Shown: positions 9,070-16,996 of the stretch, piece after piece | Position numbering within the stretch: position 1 is the first letter of the stretch | How the letters are laid out: each line of letters begins with the position of its first letter | NCBI RefSeq assembly: GCF_003258605.2 | Contig: NZ_CP031264.1 | Location: 992,001 to 1,056,000, forward strand | Direction: 5' to 3' | Length of the DNA stretch: 64,000 bases | Origin: Peterkaempfera bronchialis | Lineage (GTDB): Bacteria > Actinomycetota > Actinomycetes > Streptomycetales > Streptomycetaceae | Translations under genes and position numbers: made by a program | Notes under the pieces: model-generated | What the model was told of the DNA's origin: nothing | The model's database searches: none | The model's input: only the letters and a program-made list of their open reading frames with translations

Positions 9070-10542
9070 ATGGCAATCGTGATCGACCTCGGCGGGCGCA
9101 GCCTCGCCGTCCAGGCCGCAGGGACTCCCGAAGCCGTCAGCGGCGGTGTGATCCTTCCCCCCGGACGGGTCGCCGTCCTGCACGGCCAGGGCGACACCGA
9201 GTTCTACCGGCACGGCTGGAACTCCTGGTCCCCCACCGGCTGGCGCACCCTGAGCAGCCCCCCGCTGTGCATCTCCGACCCGCGCCGCCGCCAGACCGCG
9301 GACGACACCGTCTGGCACGACGAGCGCCGCCACCACTCCTCCGCAGTGGCCGCGCTCGACCTGCGCGACGGCACGGTGCTGCTGCTCGGCTCGCTGGGCC
9401 TGGGGAACCCGCGCCTGACCGCCGACCAGGACACCCTGGTCGGCTGGTACGAGAGCGGCGCGGCGCCCTGGTTCCTCGCCGCCGGCCCGGAGACCGAGGT
9501 CTTCTCCCGCTACGCCGAACTCCTCGCCAAACACCTGGGCGGCAGGCGCAACCCGCCGACCACCCGCACCGTCTGGTGCAGTTGGTACTCCTACTACGAG
9601 GACATCGACGAGGCCGGGCTGCTGGCCGAGCTGCCCGCCGTGGCCGAGCTGCCCTTCGAGGTGTTCCAGGTCGACGACGGCTGGGAGGAGGTCGTCGGGG
9701 ACTGGGAGGCCAACGCCAAGTTCCCCTCCGGGATGGCCCACCTCGCCGAACGGGTCACGGCCGCCGGGCTCGCCCCCGGGCTGTGGCTGGCCCCGTTCAT
9801 CGCCCTCCCCCGGTCCCGCACCGTACGCGAGCGGCCCGAGCTGTTCCTCCGCGACCGCCAGGGCGGCCTCGCCGTCACCGGCTACAACTGGGACACCGGC
9901 TACCACTCCCTGGACCTCACCCTCCCCGAGGCCCAGGACCACCTGCGGAGCATCATCGCCCGCGTCGTCGGCTGGGGCTACCGCTACCTCAAGCTCGACT
10001 TCGTCTACGCCGCCGCGGCAGCCGCCGAGCGCGCCCATGACATCGGCCGCGAGGAGGTCTACCGGGACGCCCTGGCACTGATCCGGGAGACCGCAGGCGA
10101 GGACGTCTACCTGCTGGGGAGCGGCGCGCTGCCGCTGCCCTCGCTCGGGCTGCTCGACGGCATCCGGATCGGCCCCGACGTCGGCCCCTTCTGGAGCCAC
10201 TACGGCCTCGACGACCCCTCGGACGCCGCCGCCCGCAACGCCGTCGCCGTCTCCGCCGGCCGCCTGTGGCTGGACAACCTCTACGACATCGACCCCGATG
10301 TCGCCATCTTCCGTACCCAGCGCAGTCTGCTCACCGACGACCAGCGCCGTATCCTCGCCGACCTCGCCACCGCCTGCCGCTTCCGCGCCGTCTCCGACCC
10401 CCCTTCCTGGCTCAGCGACGCCGAACGCGCCCAGCTGACGGCCTTCCTGACCGCGGATCCCGACATCCGGTGGCTGGGCCGCAACCGGGTCAGCCTCGAC
10501 GGCCGCCGCATCGACTTCCCCGTCGACCTGCCCCAGGGCTGA
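9070..10542 (+). CDS. Glycoside hydrolase family 36 alpha-galactosidase-like enzyme
   Basis: A 490-residue cytoplasmic enzyme with no signal peptide. The family core is visible: WCSWYSYYEDI (169-179), QVDDGWE (200-206), the nucleophile Asp310 in YLKLDFVYA, and the likely acid/base Asp370 in GIRIGPDVGPFW. GH36 enzymes remove terminal alpha-galactose or alpha-N-acetylgalactosamine. It is shorter than the roughly 700-residue tetrameric forms. AAGGA lies before ATG 9070, and the gene follows the binding protein by 35 bases, so it likely hydrolyses the imported oligosaccharide. Confidence 0.85.
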   Translation: MAIVIDLGGRSLAVQAAGTPEAVSGGVILPPGRVAVLHGQGDTEFYRHGWNSWSPTGWRTLSSPPLCISDPRRRQTADDTVWHDERRHHSSAVAALDLRDGTVLLLGSLGLGNPRLTADQDTLVGWYESGAAPWFLAAGPETEVFSRYAELLAKHLGGRRNPPTTRTVWCSWYSYYEDIDEAGLLAELPAVAELPFEVFQVDDGWEEVVGDWEANAKFPSGMAHLAERVTAAGLAPGLWLAPFIALPRSRTVRERPELFLRDRQGGLAVTGYNWDTGYHSLDLTLPEAQDHLRSIIARVVGWGYRYLKLDFVYAAAAAAERAHDIGREEVYRDALALIRETAGEDVYLLGSGALPLPSLGLLDGIRIGPDVGPFWSHYGLDDPSDAAARNAVAVSAGRLWLDNLYDIDPDVAIFRTQRSLLTDDQRRILADLATACRFRAVSDPPSWLSDAERAQLTAFLTADPDIRWLGRNRVSLDGRRIDFPVDLPQG

Positions 10543-10580
10543 CAACGTCGGCCCTGCCGCCATCGCACCATCCCAGGACC

Positions 10581-10624
10581 GGTCGGCCCCCGGGGGCGAT
10601 CCCGAGCGCCCCCGTGGGCCGGCC
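10581..10624 (+). terminator. Strong hairpin between GH36 and the second DUF4832 gene
   Basis: An 18-bp stem, with one mismatch and one G-U pair, joins 10581-10598 to 10607-10624 around the loop ATCCCGAG. A second hairpin with a related loop occurs after the next gene (12848-12890). It may terminate or attenuate transcription inside the locus. Confidence 0.6.
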
Positions 10625-10681
10625 ACCCCAGCACGTTCGCACCGCACGGACCCCGCAGCCCCCGAGCTCAAGGACCACGCC

Positions 10682-12829
10682 ATGCCACGAACGAGCACCC
10701 CCTCCCCCGCCCCCGCCCCCGCCCTCACCCCCGCCCTCCGCAGCCGCCGTCTGCCGCGCGCCGCCGTCTCCACGGTGCTGGTCGCCGGACTCGGCATCGC
10801 GGCCGCCGTCACCGCCCTCCCGCAGGCCGCGGCGGCGACCACCACCGCGACGTACACGGCAGACCTGGCCACCGTCTTCCCCAACCCCGAGCGCGGCTTC
10901 CACAACCGCTATGAGATCGTCGACAACCCGGCGGTCAACGACTACGCGAGCAACACCATCTCCGGGTTCAACCCCGACATGCTCGACCGCACCTTCGCCC
11001 GGGCCCGCGCCGACGGCGACACCCTGATCCACAGCTACGTCCACCTGGACAAGTACAAGAACGGCGACCTTCCGCAGGCCCTCCTCGACAACCTCGCGAG
11101 CGGCCTCGCCGCCATCCGGCAGAACCACCTGAAGATCGTGCTGCGCTTCGCCTACACCTGGTCCGAGTCCTCCGCCGTCCCCGAGGCGCAGATCATGCGG
11201 CACATCGACCAGGTCGCCCCGGTGCTCAATGCCAACGCCGATGTCATCGAGCACCTCGAAGCCGGCTTCCTGGGCGCCTGGGGGGAGTGGCACGACAGCC
11301 AGTACACCGACTTCTTCAACGCCGACCAGGCGCTGGTGCGCTACCGCATCGTCAAAAAGCTCACCAGCAGCCTCTCCTCGACCATCCCGGTCGCCTTGCG
11401 GTACCCCATCTTCTACAAGGAGATGATGGACCGCACCACCGCGCCCCCCGACTGCACGCTGCCCAACGGCTGCCTGCTCACCCAGTCGGAGAAGGACCGG
11501 CTCGGCTTCCACGACGACTGCTTCCTGTCCGACAGCGCCGACATGGGCACCTACGACCAGAACTCCTGGATGGGCTGGTACTACGTCGAGCAGAAGAAGC
11601 AGTGGATGTACGACATGCGGACCTCCGGCGGCGGCAACAAGATGGTCGGCGGCGAGACCTGCGACTCCGCCGGCGACGACGACGCGGCCGGAGTCAACGC
11701 CCAGCGCGAGATGGCCGCCCTGCACTTCACCGAGATCAACGAGGACTACGCCCCGGTCAACCTCGACCTCTGGAAGGCCGCCCACCTGCCAGCGACCGCC
11801 CAGGACCCGGCGGAGACGCTGTTCAACCGGGCCAGGCGCAAGCTCGGCTACCGCCTGCGGCTGAAGGACGCCACCTTCCCCACCTCGGCCGCTGCGGGCT
11901 CCACCTTCAGCTTCGCCGCCCACCTGGCCAACGACGGCTACGCGGGGCTGATCCACCAGCGCCCGGTCTTCCTGGTCCTCGACGACGGCACCCACCGCTA
12001 CAACGTCCAGCTCGGCGGCGTCGACGCCAGAACCTGGCTCAGCGGCGACACCACCCTGGCCACCCAGAACGTCACCCTGCCCGCCGGCATGGCCCCGGGC
12101 ACCTACAAGCTCGCCCTCTGGCTGCCCGACCAGGCCACCAACCTGCGCAGCGATCCGGCGTACTCGGTCCGCCTGGCCAACCAGGGCACCTGGGACGCAG
12201 CCGCCGGCTACAACGTCCTGGCCCGCGACATCGCCATCGGCGGCAGCGGCTCCACCCCGACCGACCCGCCCACCGACCCGTCCACCAACCCGCCCACCGA
12301 CCCGCCCAGCAGCAGCCCCACCCCGACCGACCCCGCATCCCCCACGCCGACCTCGTCGCCGACCGTCCCGGCCGGTGCCGTGCTGGTGGACGACTTCGAC
12401 AATCCGGCGAGGTACACCGCGAACCTGAACGGCCTGGGCAGGTGGACAGGCGGCAACAGCTTCCTCAACGGCTCGGGATCGGGCGCGGTCGCCGCCGGAG
12501 CGCTCGCCCTCCAGTACGGCAACGCCGGCTGGTTCGGCAGTGACATCTACACCGACGTGTCGGCCAAGCAGTACCTGGTCCTGCAACTCAAGGGCGCGCA
12601 CGGCGGAGAGGAAGGCGACTTCCAGCTCTCCGTGGGAGGCGCGAGCAAGGTCTTCAAGGACTACGTCCTGGCCGACGGCAGCCACCCCAAGGTGACCACC
12701 TCCTTCACCGACATCCGCATCCCGCTCGCCGCCAACGGCATCAGCGCAACCGCTCCGGGCCAGCTGTCCATGGGCTTCTGGTACGGCGGCTCCAGCACCC
12801 TCAGCCTCGCAAGCATCTACTTCGCGTAA
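10682..12829 (+). CDS. Secreted DUF4874/DUF4832 putative glycoside hydrolase with the same C-terminal module
   Basis: A 715-residue exported protein. Signal peptide about 25-52 ending AAA. The segment FPNPERGFHNRYE (about 65-77) is typical of the DUF4874 start; the DUF4832-like part contains WGEWH (200-204), RY (240-241), HDD (277-279) and GGE (323-325), the same motifs and order as in the protein at 1888-4311. A Thr/Pro/Ser linker (about 520-560) leads to a C-terminal module (about 565-715) almost identical to that of the other protein. AAGGA precedes ATG 10682. Predicted to act outside the cell on a polymer whose fragments the importer takes up. Confidence 0.75.
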   Translation: MPRTSTPSPAPAPALTPALRSRRLPRAAVSTVLVAGLGIAAAVTALPQAAAATTTATYTADLATVFPNPERGFHNRYEIVDNPAVNDYASNTISGFNPDMLDRTFARARADGDTLIHSYVHLDKYKNGDLPQALLDNLASGLAAIRQNHLKIVLRFAYTWSESSAVPEAQIMRHIDQVAPVLNANADVIEHLEAGFLGAWGEWHDSQYTDFFNADQALVRYRIVKKLTSSLSSTIPVALRYPIFYKEMMDRTTAPPDCTLPNGCLLTQSEKDRLGFHDDCFLSDSADMGTYDQNSWMGWYYVEQKKQWMYDMRTSGGGNKMVGGETCDSAGDDDAAGVNAQREMAALHFTEINEDYAPVNLDLWKAAHLPATAQDPAETLFNRARRKLGYRLRLKDATFPTSAAAGSTFSFAAHLANDGYAGLIHQRPVFLVLDDGTHRYNVQLGGVDARTWLSGDTTLATQNVTLPAGMAPGTYKLALWLPDQATNLRSDPAYSVRLANQGTWDAAAGYNVLARDIAIGGSGSTPTDPPTDPSTNPPTDPPSSSPTPTDPASPTPTSSPTVPAGAVLVDDFDNPARYTANLNGLGRWTGGNSFLNGSGSGAVAAGALALQYGNAGWFGSDIYTDVSAKQYLVLQLKGAHGGEEGDFQLSVGGASKVFKDYVLADGSHPKVTTSFTDIRIPLAANGISATAPGQLSMGFWYGGSSTLSLASIYFA

Positions 12830-13143
12830 CCGCCACCCCCCTGAACGGCCGGCCCCCGGGGTCGAATCCCGAGCCTCCCCGAGGGCCGGCTCAGCGACGT
12901 CGCGTCGTCACTGAGCCGATCCGCGACCCGCCACCAGGCTCGCTGCTTCGAGGCGGTGCACTGGTCGAACGTGCCTACCGCGGGACCGGGCACCGCGACC
13001 GGCCCGGCAGCGGCTCGTCCACCGTCTCGGGACCGTCGGCCGGACGACCGGCGGCGGCGGCAAGCTTGACGAGTTGGGGGCAGCTCGCCACGACCCTGCG
13101 CGAGGCAGTGCTCACCCGCCGGCCCGCACTCCAACTGCTCCCT
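12830..13143. other. Convergent intergenic region with terminator
   Basis: No gene is recognised. The left part holds the hairpin at 12848-12890; the rest is GC-rich sequence without a convincing reading frame. Confidence 0.4.
12848..12890. terminator. Terminator hairpin, bidirectional
   Basis: GCCGGCCCCCGGGG (12848-12861) pairs with CCCCGAGGGCCGGC (12877-12890) with one mismatch. The loop contains AATCCCGAG, close to that of the hairpin at 10581-10624. It separates the DUF4832 gene from the convergent dehydrogenase gene. Confidence 0.65.
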
Positions 13144-14025
13144 TCACCGCGTCACCGCGCCCGCGCGACGCCGGGCGACCTCGGCGAGTGTCGCCCAGTC
13201 CCGCTCGGACCAGCCGGCGGCCATGGCCTCCAGCAGGGCGTCCTGGACCAGGCTGGCGGCGGGCAGCGCCAGGTTCCGGGCGTGTGCGGCGGACTGGGCC
13301 AGCCGGACGTCCTTGAGGCCCAGCCGTGTGGTGAATCCGGCGGGCTCATAGCGCTGCCCGGCCATCAGTCCGCCGTAGGTGGCGTAGACCGGGCCCGGGA
13401 ACAGGGAGTTGCTGATCAGTTCGACGAACTGCCCGGCCTCCACGCCGTAGGACTCGACCAGGGAGATGGCCTCGGCCGTGGTCTCGATGGCGCTGGCGAG
13501 CAGGAAGTTCACCGCGATCTTGACGGCGTTCGCCCGCGACGGGTCCTCGCCGAACGTCCAGATCCTCGCGGCCAGCGGCTCCAGTACCGGGCGGGCCAGC
13601 CCGACTGCGGCGGGCGCACCGGCGACGAGGACGTTCAGCCTGCCGGCGGCGGCGACCTCGGCCCGGCCGAGCACCGGCGCGGCGACGTACCCGATGCCGT
13701 GCGCGGCATGCCGCTCGGCCGCCTCGGCGGCGAGCCCGGCGGAGACGGTGGCCAGGTTCACATGGACCCGGCAGGCGGTGTCCTCCAGCAGGCCGCCGTC
13801 CAGGATCCGTTCCCGGACGGCGGCGTCATCGGCGAGGATGGACAGCACGACCGGGCGGGCGAACGCCTGGGCCAGTTCGTCGGCGGGCTCGGCGCCCTCT
13901 GCGGCGAGTTCGTCCACTGCGGGCCGGGACCGGTTCCACACGGTCACCCGGTGCCCGGCGGCCAGCAGTCGGCGGACCATGGGCTTGCCCATCGTGCCCA
14001 GCCCGATGAATCCGATGTCGCTCAT
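13144..14025 (-). CDS. Beta-hydroxyacid dehydrogenase (3-hydroxyisobutyrate dehydrogenase family)
   Basis: A 293-residue NAD(P)-dependent dehydrogenase. N-terminal nucleotide motif GFIGLGTMGKPM; catalytic lysine in ANAVKIAVNFLLA (about residue 170). Reverse open sequence runs further upstream, but ATG 14025 has AAGGAG 6 nt before it and starts directly at the Rossmann fold. The family oxidises or reduces 3-hydroxy acids such as 3-hydroxyisobutyrate, tartronate semialdehyde or succinic semialdehyde analogues. It lies 243 bases downstream of the Dabb gene and could be the last gene of the flavin monooxygenase/transketolase operon or a separate unit. Confidence 0.85.
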   Translation of the reverse strand: MSDIGFIGLGTMGKPMVRRLLAAGHRVTVWNRSRPAVDELAAEGAEPADELAQAFARPVVLSILADDAAVRERILDGGLLEDTACRVHVNLATVSAGLAAEAAERHAAHGIGYVAAPVLGRAEVAAAGRLNVLVAGAPAAVGLARPVLEPLAARIWTFGEDPSRANAVKIAVNFLLASAIETTAEAISLVESYGVEAGQFVELISNSLFPGPVYATYGGLMAGQRYEPAGFTTRLGLKDVRLAQSAAHARNLALPAASLVQDALLEAMAAGWSERDWATLAEVARRRAGAVTR

Positions 14026-14268
14026 CTCGGCTCCTTGCCGCGCCACCGTGTGGCGGCGCACGTCCTTGTGTTCGTCCCGGTGGAGCCCCCGAGGCCCGAG
14101 CCCTGAGCCCCGAGGCCCCTACGCCGCGCGACCGGGCTCACGCCGACGCGATCCGCGTCCGGCGCCTCCCCGTCGAACCCCCGCTGCAACCCCGCGTCCG
14201 CCACCGCACGGCGTCGACCGGGCCGCGATGGACGGCGATCCCCGAGCAGCGCGGCGGCGGGCCGCCCG

Positions 14269-14583
14269 TCATGGCGCGGAGGCGCTCAGATAGTCGAGCG
14301 CGAAACGGTCCTCGCAGATCGCGTCCAGCGCCCGCATGAACCGCTCATGCGCCGGGTGGTGCCAGTAGCGGTCGAAGGCCGCCCGGTCCTCGAACCGGCC
14401 GAGGCAGCCATGGGTGAACCCGCGGTCCAGGCCGGACCGGTTGGTGTTCGCGCCCCAGGTCAGGTCCGACATCCCGGCGACACCGCCGGCCAGGCCGGCG
14501 CCCAGTTCGGCGAGGGCCGCGGCCAGCTCGGGCTCCCGGCCCGGCAGGGGCCGGAAGACCACATAGTGCTCCAGCATGCTCAT
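14269..14583 (-). CDS. Dabb-family alpha/beta-barrel protein
   Basis: A 104-residue stress-responsive (Dabb) ferredoxin-like fold protein: LEHYVVFRPLPGREPEL at the start, FTHGCLGRFEDRAAFDRYWH in the middle. The family includes cyclases and small catabolic accessory enzymes, usually dimeric. Its ATG at 14583 overlaps the TGA of the M24-like gene (ATGA), so the two are translationally coupled. Its role is unknown; its position suggests isomerisation, cyclisation or release of an intermediate made by the monooxygenase and transketolase. Confidence 0.8.
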   Translation of the reverse strand: MSMLEHYVVFRPLPGREPELAAALAELGAGLAGGVAGMSDLTWGANTNRSGLDRGFTHGCLGRFEDRAAFDRYWHHPAHERFMRALDAICEDRFALDYLSASAP

Positions 14584-15890
14584 GCCTCCGAAGGATCCGA
14601 AGGAGACGGGCCCACGGCACCGCCGGAGAAGCCGAAGCCGTTCCAGTAGCGGGTTCCGGCGACCAGCAGCTCATCGGCGGGGAAACGGGTGATGACACGC
14701 GGCCCGTCCGCGGTGACCACCACCTCCTCCTCGATCCGGGCCGCGGACGAGCCGTCCTTGGTCGGCCAGTACGTCTCCAGCGCGAAGACCATGCCCTCCT
14801 CGATCGGCACCGGGTGCTCCAGCGAGTGGTAGCGGCTGATCAGCGGCTGCTCCCACACCGAGAGCCCGACGCCGTGGCAGTACTGGAGGCCGAACGCCTC
14901 CTCCTCGCTGGTGTAGCCGAGGTCGGCGGCGCTGGGCAGCGCGAGCGCGACGTCCCGGCTGGTCGCGCCGGGCCGGACGGCGGCGATGGCCTGGTCGATC
15001 GCGTCGCGGGCGCGCTTGTAGGCGTCGCGCTGGGCGGCATTGGCGCTGCCCACGTTCATGGTGCGGTAGTAGCAGGTCCGGTAGCCGTTGAACGAGTGGA
15101 TGATGTCGAAGTAGGCGGTGTCCCCGGGGCGGGTCATCCGGTCGCTGAACACATGCGGGTGCGGGCTGCAACGCTCGCCGGAGATGGCGTTGACCGCCTC
15201 GACCTCCTCCGAACCGTGCTCGTAGAGCACCCGGTTGACCAGTGCCACGGCCTCGTTCTCGCGCATGCCGACGTGCAGCGTGCGGTAGAGCTCGTCATAG
15301 GCCGCGTCGACCATTCCGGCGGCGTGGTCGAGCAGCGCGATCTCGTCGGCGGTCTTGATCTTCCGGGCCTGCTGCATGAGTTCCTGGCCGTTGACGATGC
15401 GCAGGCCCTCGGCCTCCAGCGCCCGCAGCACCGGGATCTCCACGACGTCGATGCCGATCGGCTCGCGGTGCAGGCCGCGCTCGCGCAGGTGCTGGGCGAT
15501 CCGCCGGGCGTTGCCGGCCTCGACGCCGACGTCCTCGGGGATCGAACCGCGCCAGCTGGAGATGCCGGCCTGCCAGCTGCTCTCGGGCAGCCACCGGGCG
15601 TGCATCCGGTGCTGGCGGGCGGCGGAGCCGATGTCCCAGAGGATCGGGGCCTCGCCGCGCATCAGCAGCACGCAGCGGAACAGCTTGTCGCGGGCCCAGT
15701 TCCCGATGTGGGTGGCGGTGGTGTAGCGGATGTTGTTCTGGTCGAACAGGATCAGCGCGCCGAGGTCGGACGACTCCATCGCCGCGCGGGCCCGGGCAAG
15801 GCGCTCGGTGCGCAGCCGCGCGAAGTCGACCCGCTCCTCCCAGTCGACGCCGAGGGTGGCGCCGGGTGAGGCGATGCCGTGCAGGGACAT
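14580..15890 (-). CDS. M24 (Xaa-Pro peptidase/creatinase-fold) protein with altered metal site
   Basis: A 436-residue protein: creatinase-type N-terminal domain (LGALILFDQNNIRYTTATHI at about 43-62) and a pita-bread domain. Compared with the D-D-H-E-E metal ligands of M24 enzymes, Asp262 (YFDIIHSF), His339 (CHGVGLSVWEQP), Glu372 (ALETYW) and Glu387 (RIEEEV) are present, but the second Asp of the GYxSDxTRT motif is Cys273 (GYRTCYYRT). The N-terminal domain resembles the DMSP lyase DddP and ectoine-hydrolase-like members, which use the fold for non-peptidase chemistry. ATG 15890 follows AAGGAGAG. Likely a lyase or C-N hydrolase rather than a peptidase; substrate unknown. Confidence 0.75.
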   Translation of the reverse strand: MSLHGIASPGATLGVDWEERVDFARLRTERLARARAAMESSDLGALILFDQNNIRYTTATHIGNWARDKLFRCVLLMRGEAPILWDIGSAARQHRMHARWLPESSWQAGISSWRGSIPEDVGVEAGNARRIAQHLRERGLHREPIGIDVVEIPVLRALEAEGLRIVNGQELMQQARKIKTADEIALLDHAAGMVDAAYDELYRTLHVGMRENEAVALVNRVLYEHGSEEVEAVNAISGERCSPHPHVFSDRMTRPGDTAYFDIIHSFNGYRTCYYRTMNVGSANAAQRDAYKRARDAIDQAIAAVRPGATSRDVALALPSAADLGYTSEEEAFGLQYCHGVGLSVWEQPLISRYHSLEHPVPIEEGMVFALETYWPTKDGSSAARIEEEVVVTADGPRVITRFPADELLVAGTRYWNGFGFSGGAVGPSPSDPSEA

Positions 15891-15940
15891 AGGATGCTCT
15901 CCTTCGGTTTTCCTTGTCATTGCTGGTCGGTCATTCCTGG

Positions 15941-15979
15941 TCGAAGTCCCTTGTCGAAGTCCCTTGTCGAAGTCCCTTG
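15941..15979. repeat. Three tandem 13-bp repeats between transketolase and M24-like genes
   Basis: The unit TCGAAGTCCCTTG is repeated perfectly three times in the 101-base gap. On the coding (minus) strand each unit contains AAGGGA, a ribosome-binding-like string. Copy number may affect spacing or downstream translation. Confidence 0.85.
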
Positions 15980-15991
15980 TCGCATGCCTGC

Positions 15992-16996
15992 TCAGACCGG
16001 GGCGTACGAGCCGGGCTCGGGTTCCAGGGCCGCGACCTGCGGTGCCGGGCCCTGGCGGCCGGCCAGTTCCCAGGCGGTCCGGACGATCTCGGCGGTGGAC
16101 AGGCCGTACTTCTCGAACAGGTAGGGCGCGGACTTCGAGCCCTCGGCGAAGGTGTCCCGCAGGCCGATGCGGCGCAGCGGCACGCCGACGCCCGCCTCGG
16201 CGAGGACCTCCGCGACGGCGGAGCCCAGGCCGCCGATGATGCTGTGGTTCTCGACGGTGACGACGCCGCCGGAGCCATGGGCGGCGGCGGTCACCGCGTG
16301 CCGGTCGAGCGGCTTGAGGGTGGGGACGTTGACGATTCCGGCGGCCACGCCGTTGGCGTGCAGCACGGCGGCGGCCTGAAGCGTGGCGGGCAGCATCATG
16401 CCGCTGGTGAACAGGGTGATCTCGTCGCCGTCGAGCAGCCGCTGCGCCTCGCCGACGCGGAACCGGTGCCGCTCGTCGAACACCATGGGGATCTCGCCGC
16501 GCTTGAGCCGCAGGTAGACCGGTCCGGGCAGGTCGGCGAGCTGGGGCACGACCTGGCTGATCTCCACGGCGTCGGCGACGTCGACAACGGTCATATGGGG
16601 CAGGGCCCGCATGATCGCCACGTCCTCGATGGCCTGGTGGCTGGGGCCGCCCGGGGTGGAGACGCCGGGCATGAAGCCGACGATCCGCACCGGGAGGTTC
16701 GGGTAGGCGATGGCGTTGACGATCTGGTCGTAGGGCCTGCGGGTGGCGAAGACGCCGAAGGTGTGGACCCACGGTTGCAGCCCCTCGCGGGCCATCGCAC
16801 CGGCCATCGACATCATGTTGGCCTCGGCCATGCCCGCGTGGACGAACCGGTCGGGGAAGACCTGCTGGAAGAGGTCGACCTCGCACTGCCGGGTGAGGTC
16901 CCCGGAGAGGCAGACGACCTCCTCCCGCTGCCGGGCCAGGTCCACCAGCGCACGGCCGTAGGGCTTGAGGACGGTGGGGTACGGGGCGCTACGCAT
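15992..16996 (-). CDS. Transketolase C-terminal subunit
   Basis: A 334-residue protein equal to the Pyr and C-terminal domains of transketolase/DXS-like enzymes. Visible features are VVCLSGDLT, FVHAGMAEANMMSMAGAMAREG (with the conserved Glu that contacts the thiamine pyrimidine), GPSHQAIEDVAIMRALPHM and, near the end, VTVENHSIIGGLGSAVAE. ATG 16996 overlaps the end of the N-terminal subunit gene by 8 bases. With its partner it should transfer a two-carbon ketol unit or carry out a related carboligation/cleavage. Confidence 0.88.
   Translation of the reverse strand: MRSAPYPTVLKPYGRALVDLARQREEVVCLSGDLTRQCEVDLFQQVFPDRFVHAGMAEANMMSMAGAMAREGLQPWVHTFGVFATRRPYDQIVNAIAYPNLPVRIVGFMPGVSTPGGPSHQAIEDVAIMRALPHMTVVDVADAVEISQVVPQLADLPGPVYLRLKRGEIPMVFDERHRFRVGEAQRLLDGDEITLFTSGMMLPATLQAAAVLHANGVAAGIVNVPTLKPLDRHAVTAAAHGSGGVVTVENHSIIGGLGSAVAEVLAEAGVGVPLRRIGLRDTFAEGSKSAPYLFEKYGLSTAEIVRTAWELAGRQGPAPQVAALEPEPGSYAPV

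Noticed and set aside
1771-12685. Long open frames on the strand opposite to the DUF4832 and GH36 genes
   Set aside because: They are side effects of very high third-position GC; the proteins are low-complexity and the plus-strand products show clear families.
14580-15890. Calling the altered M24 protein a DMSP lyase (DddP)
   Set aside because: The N-domain is similar, but a key metal Asp is replaced and no DMSP-related genes are near.
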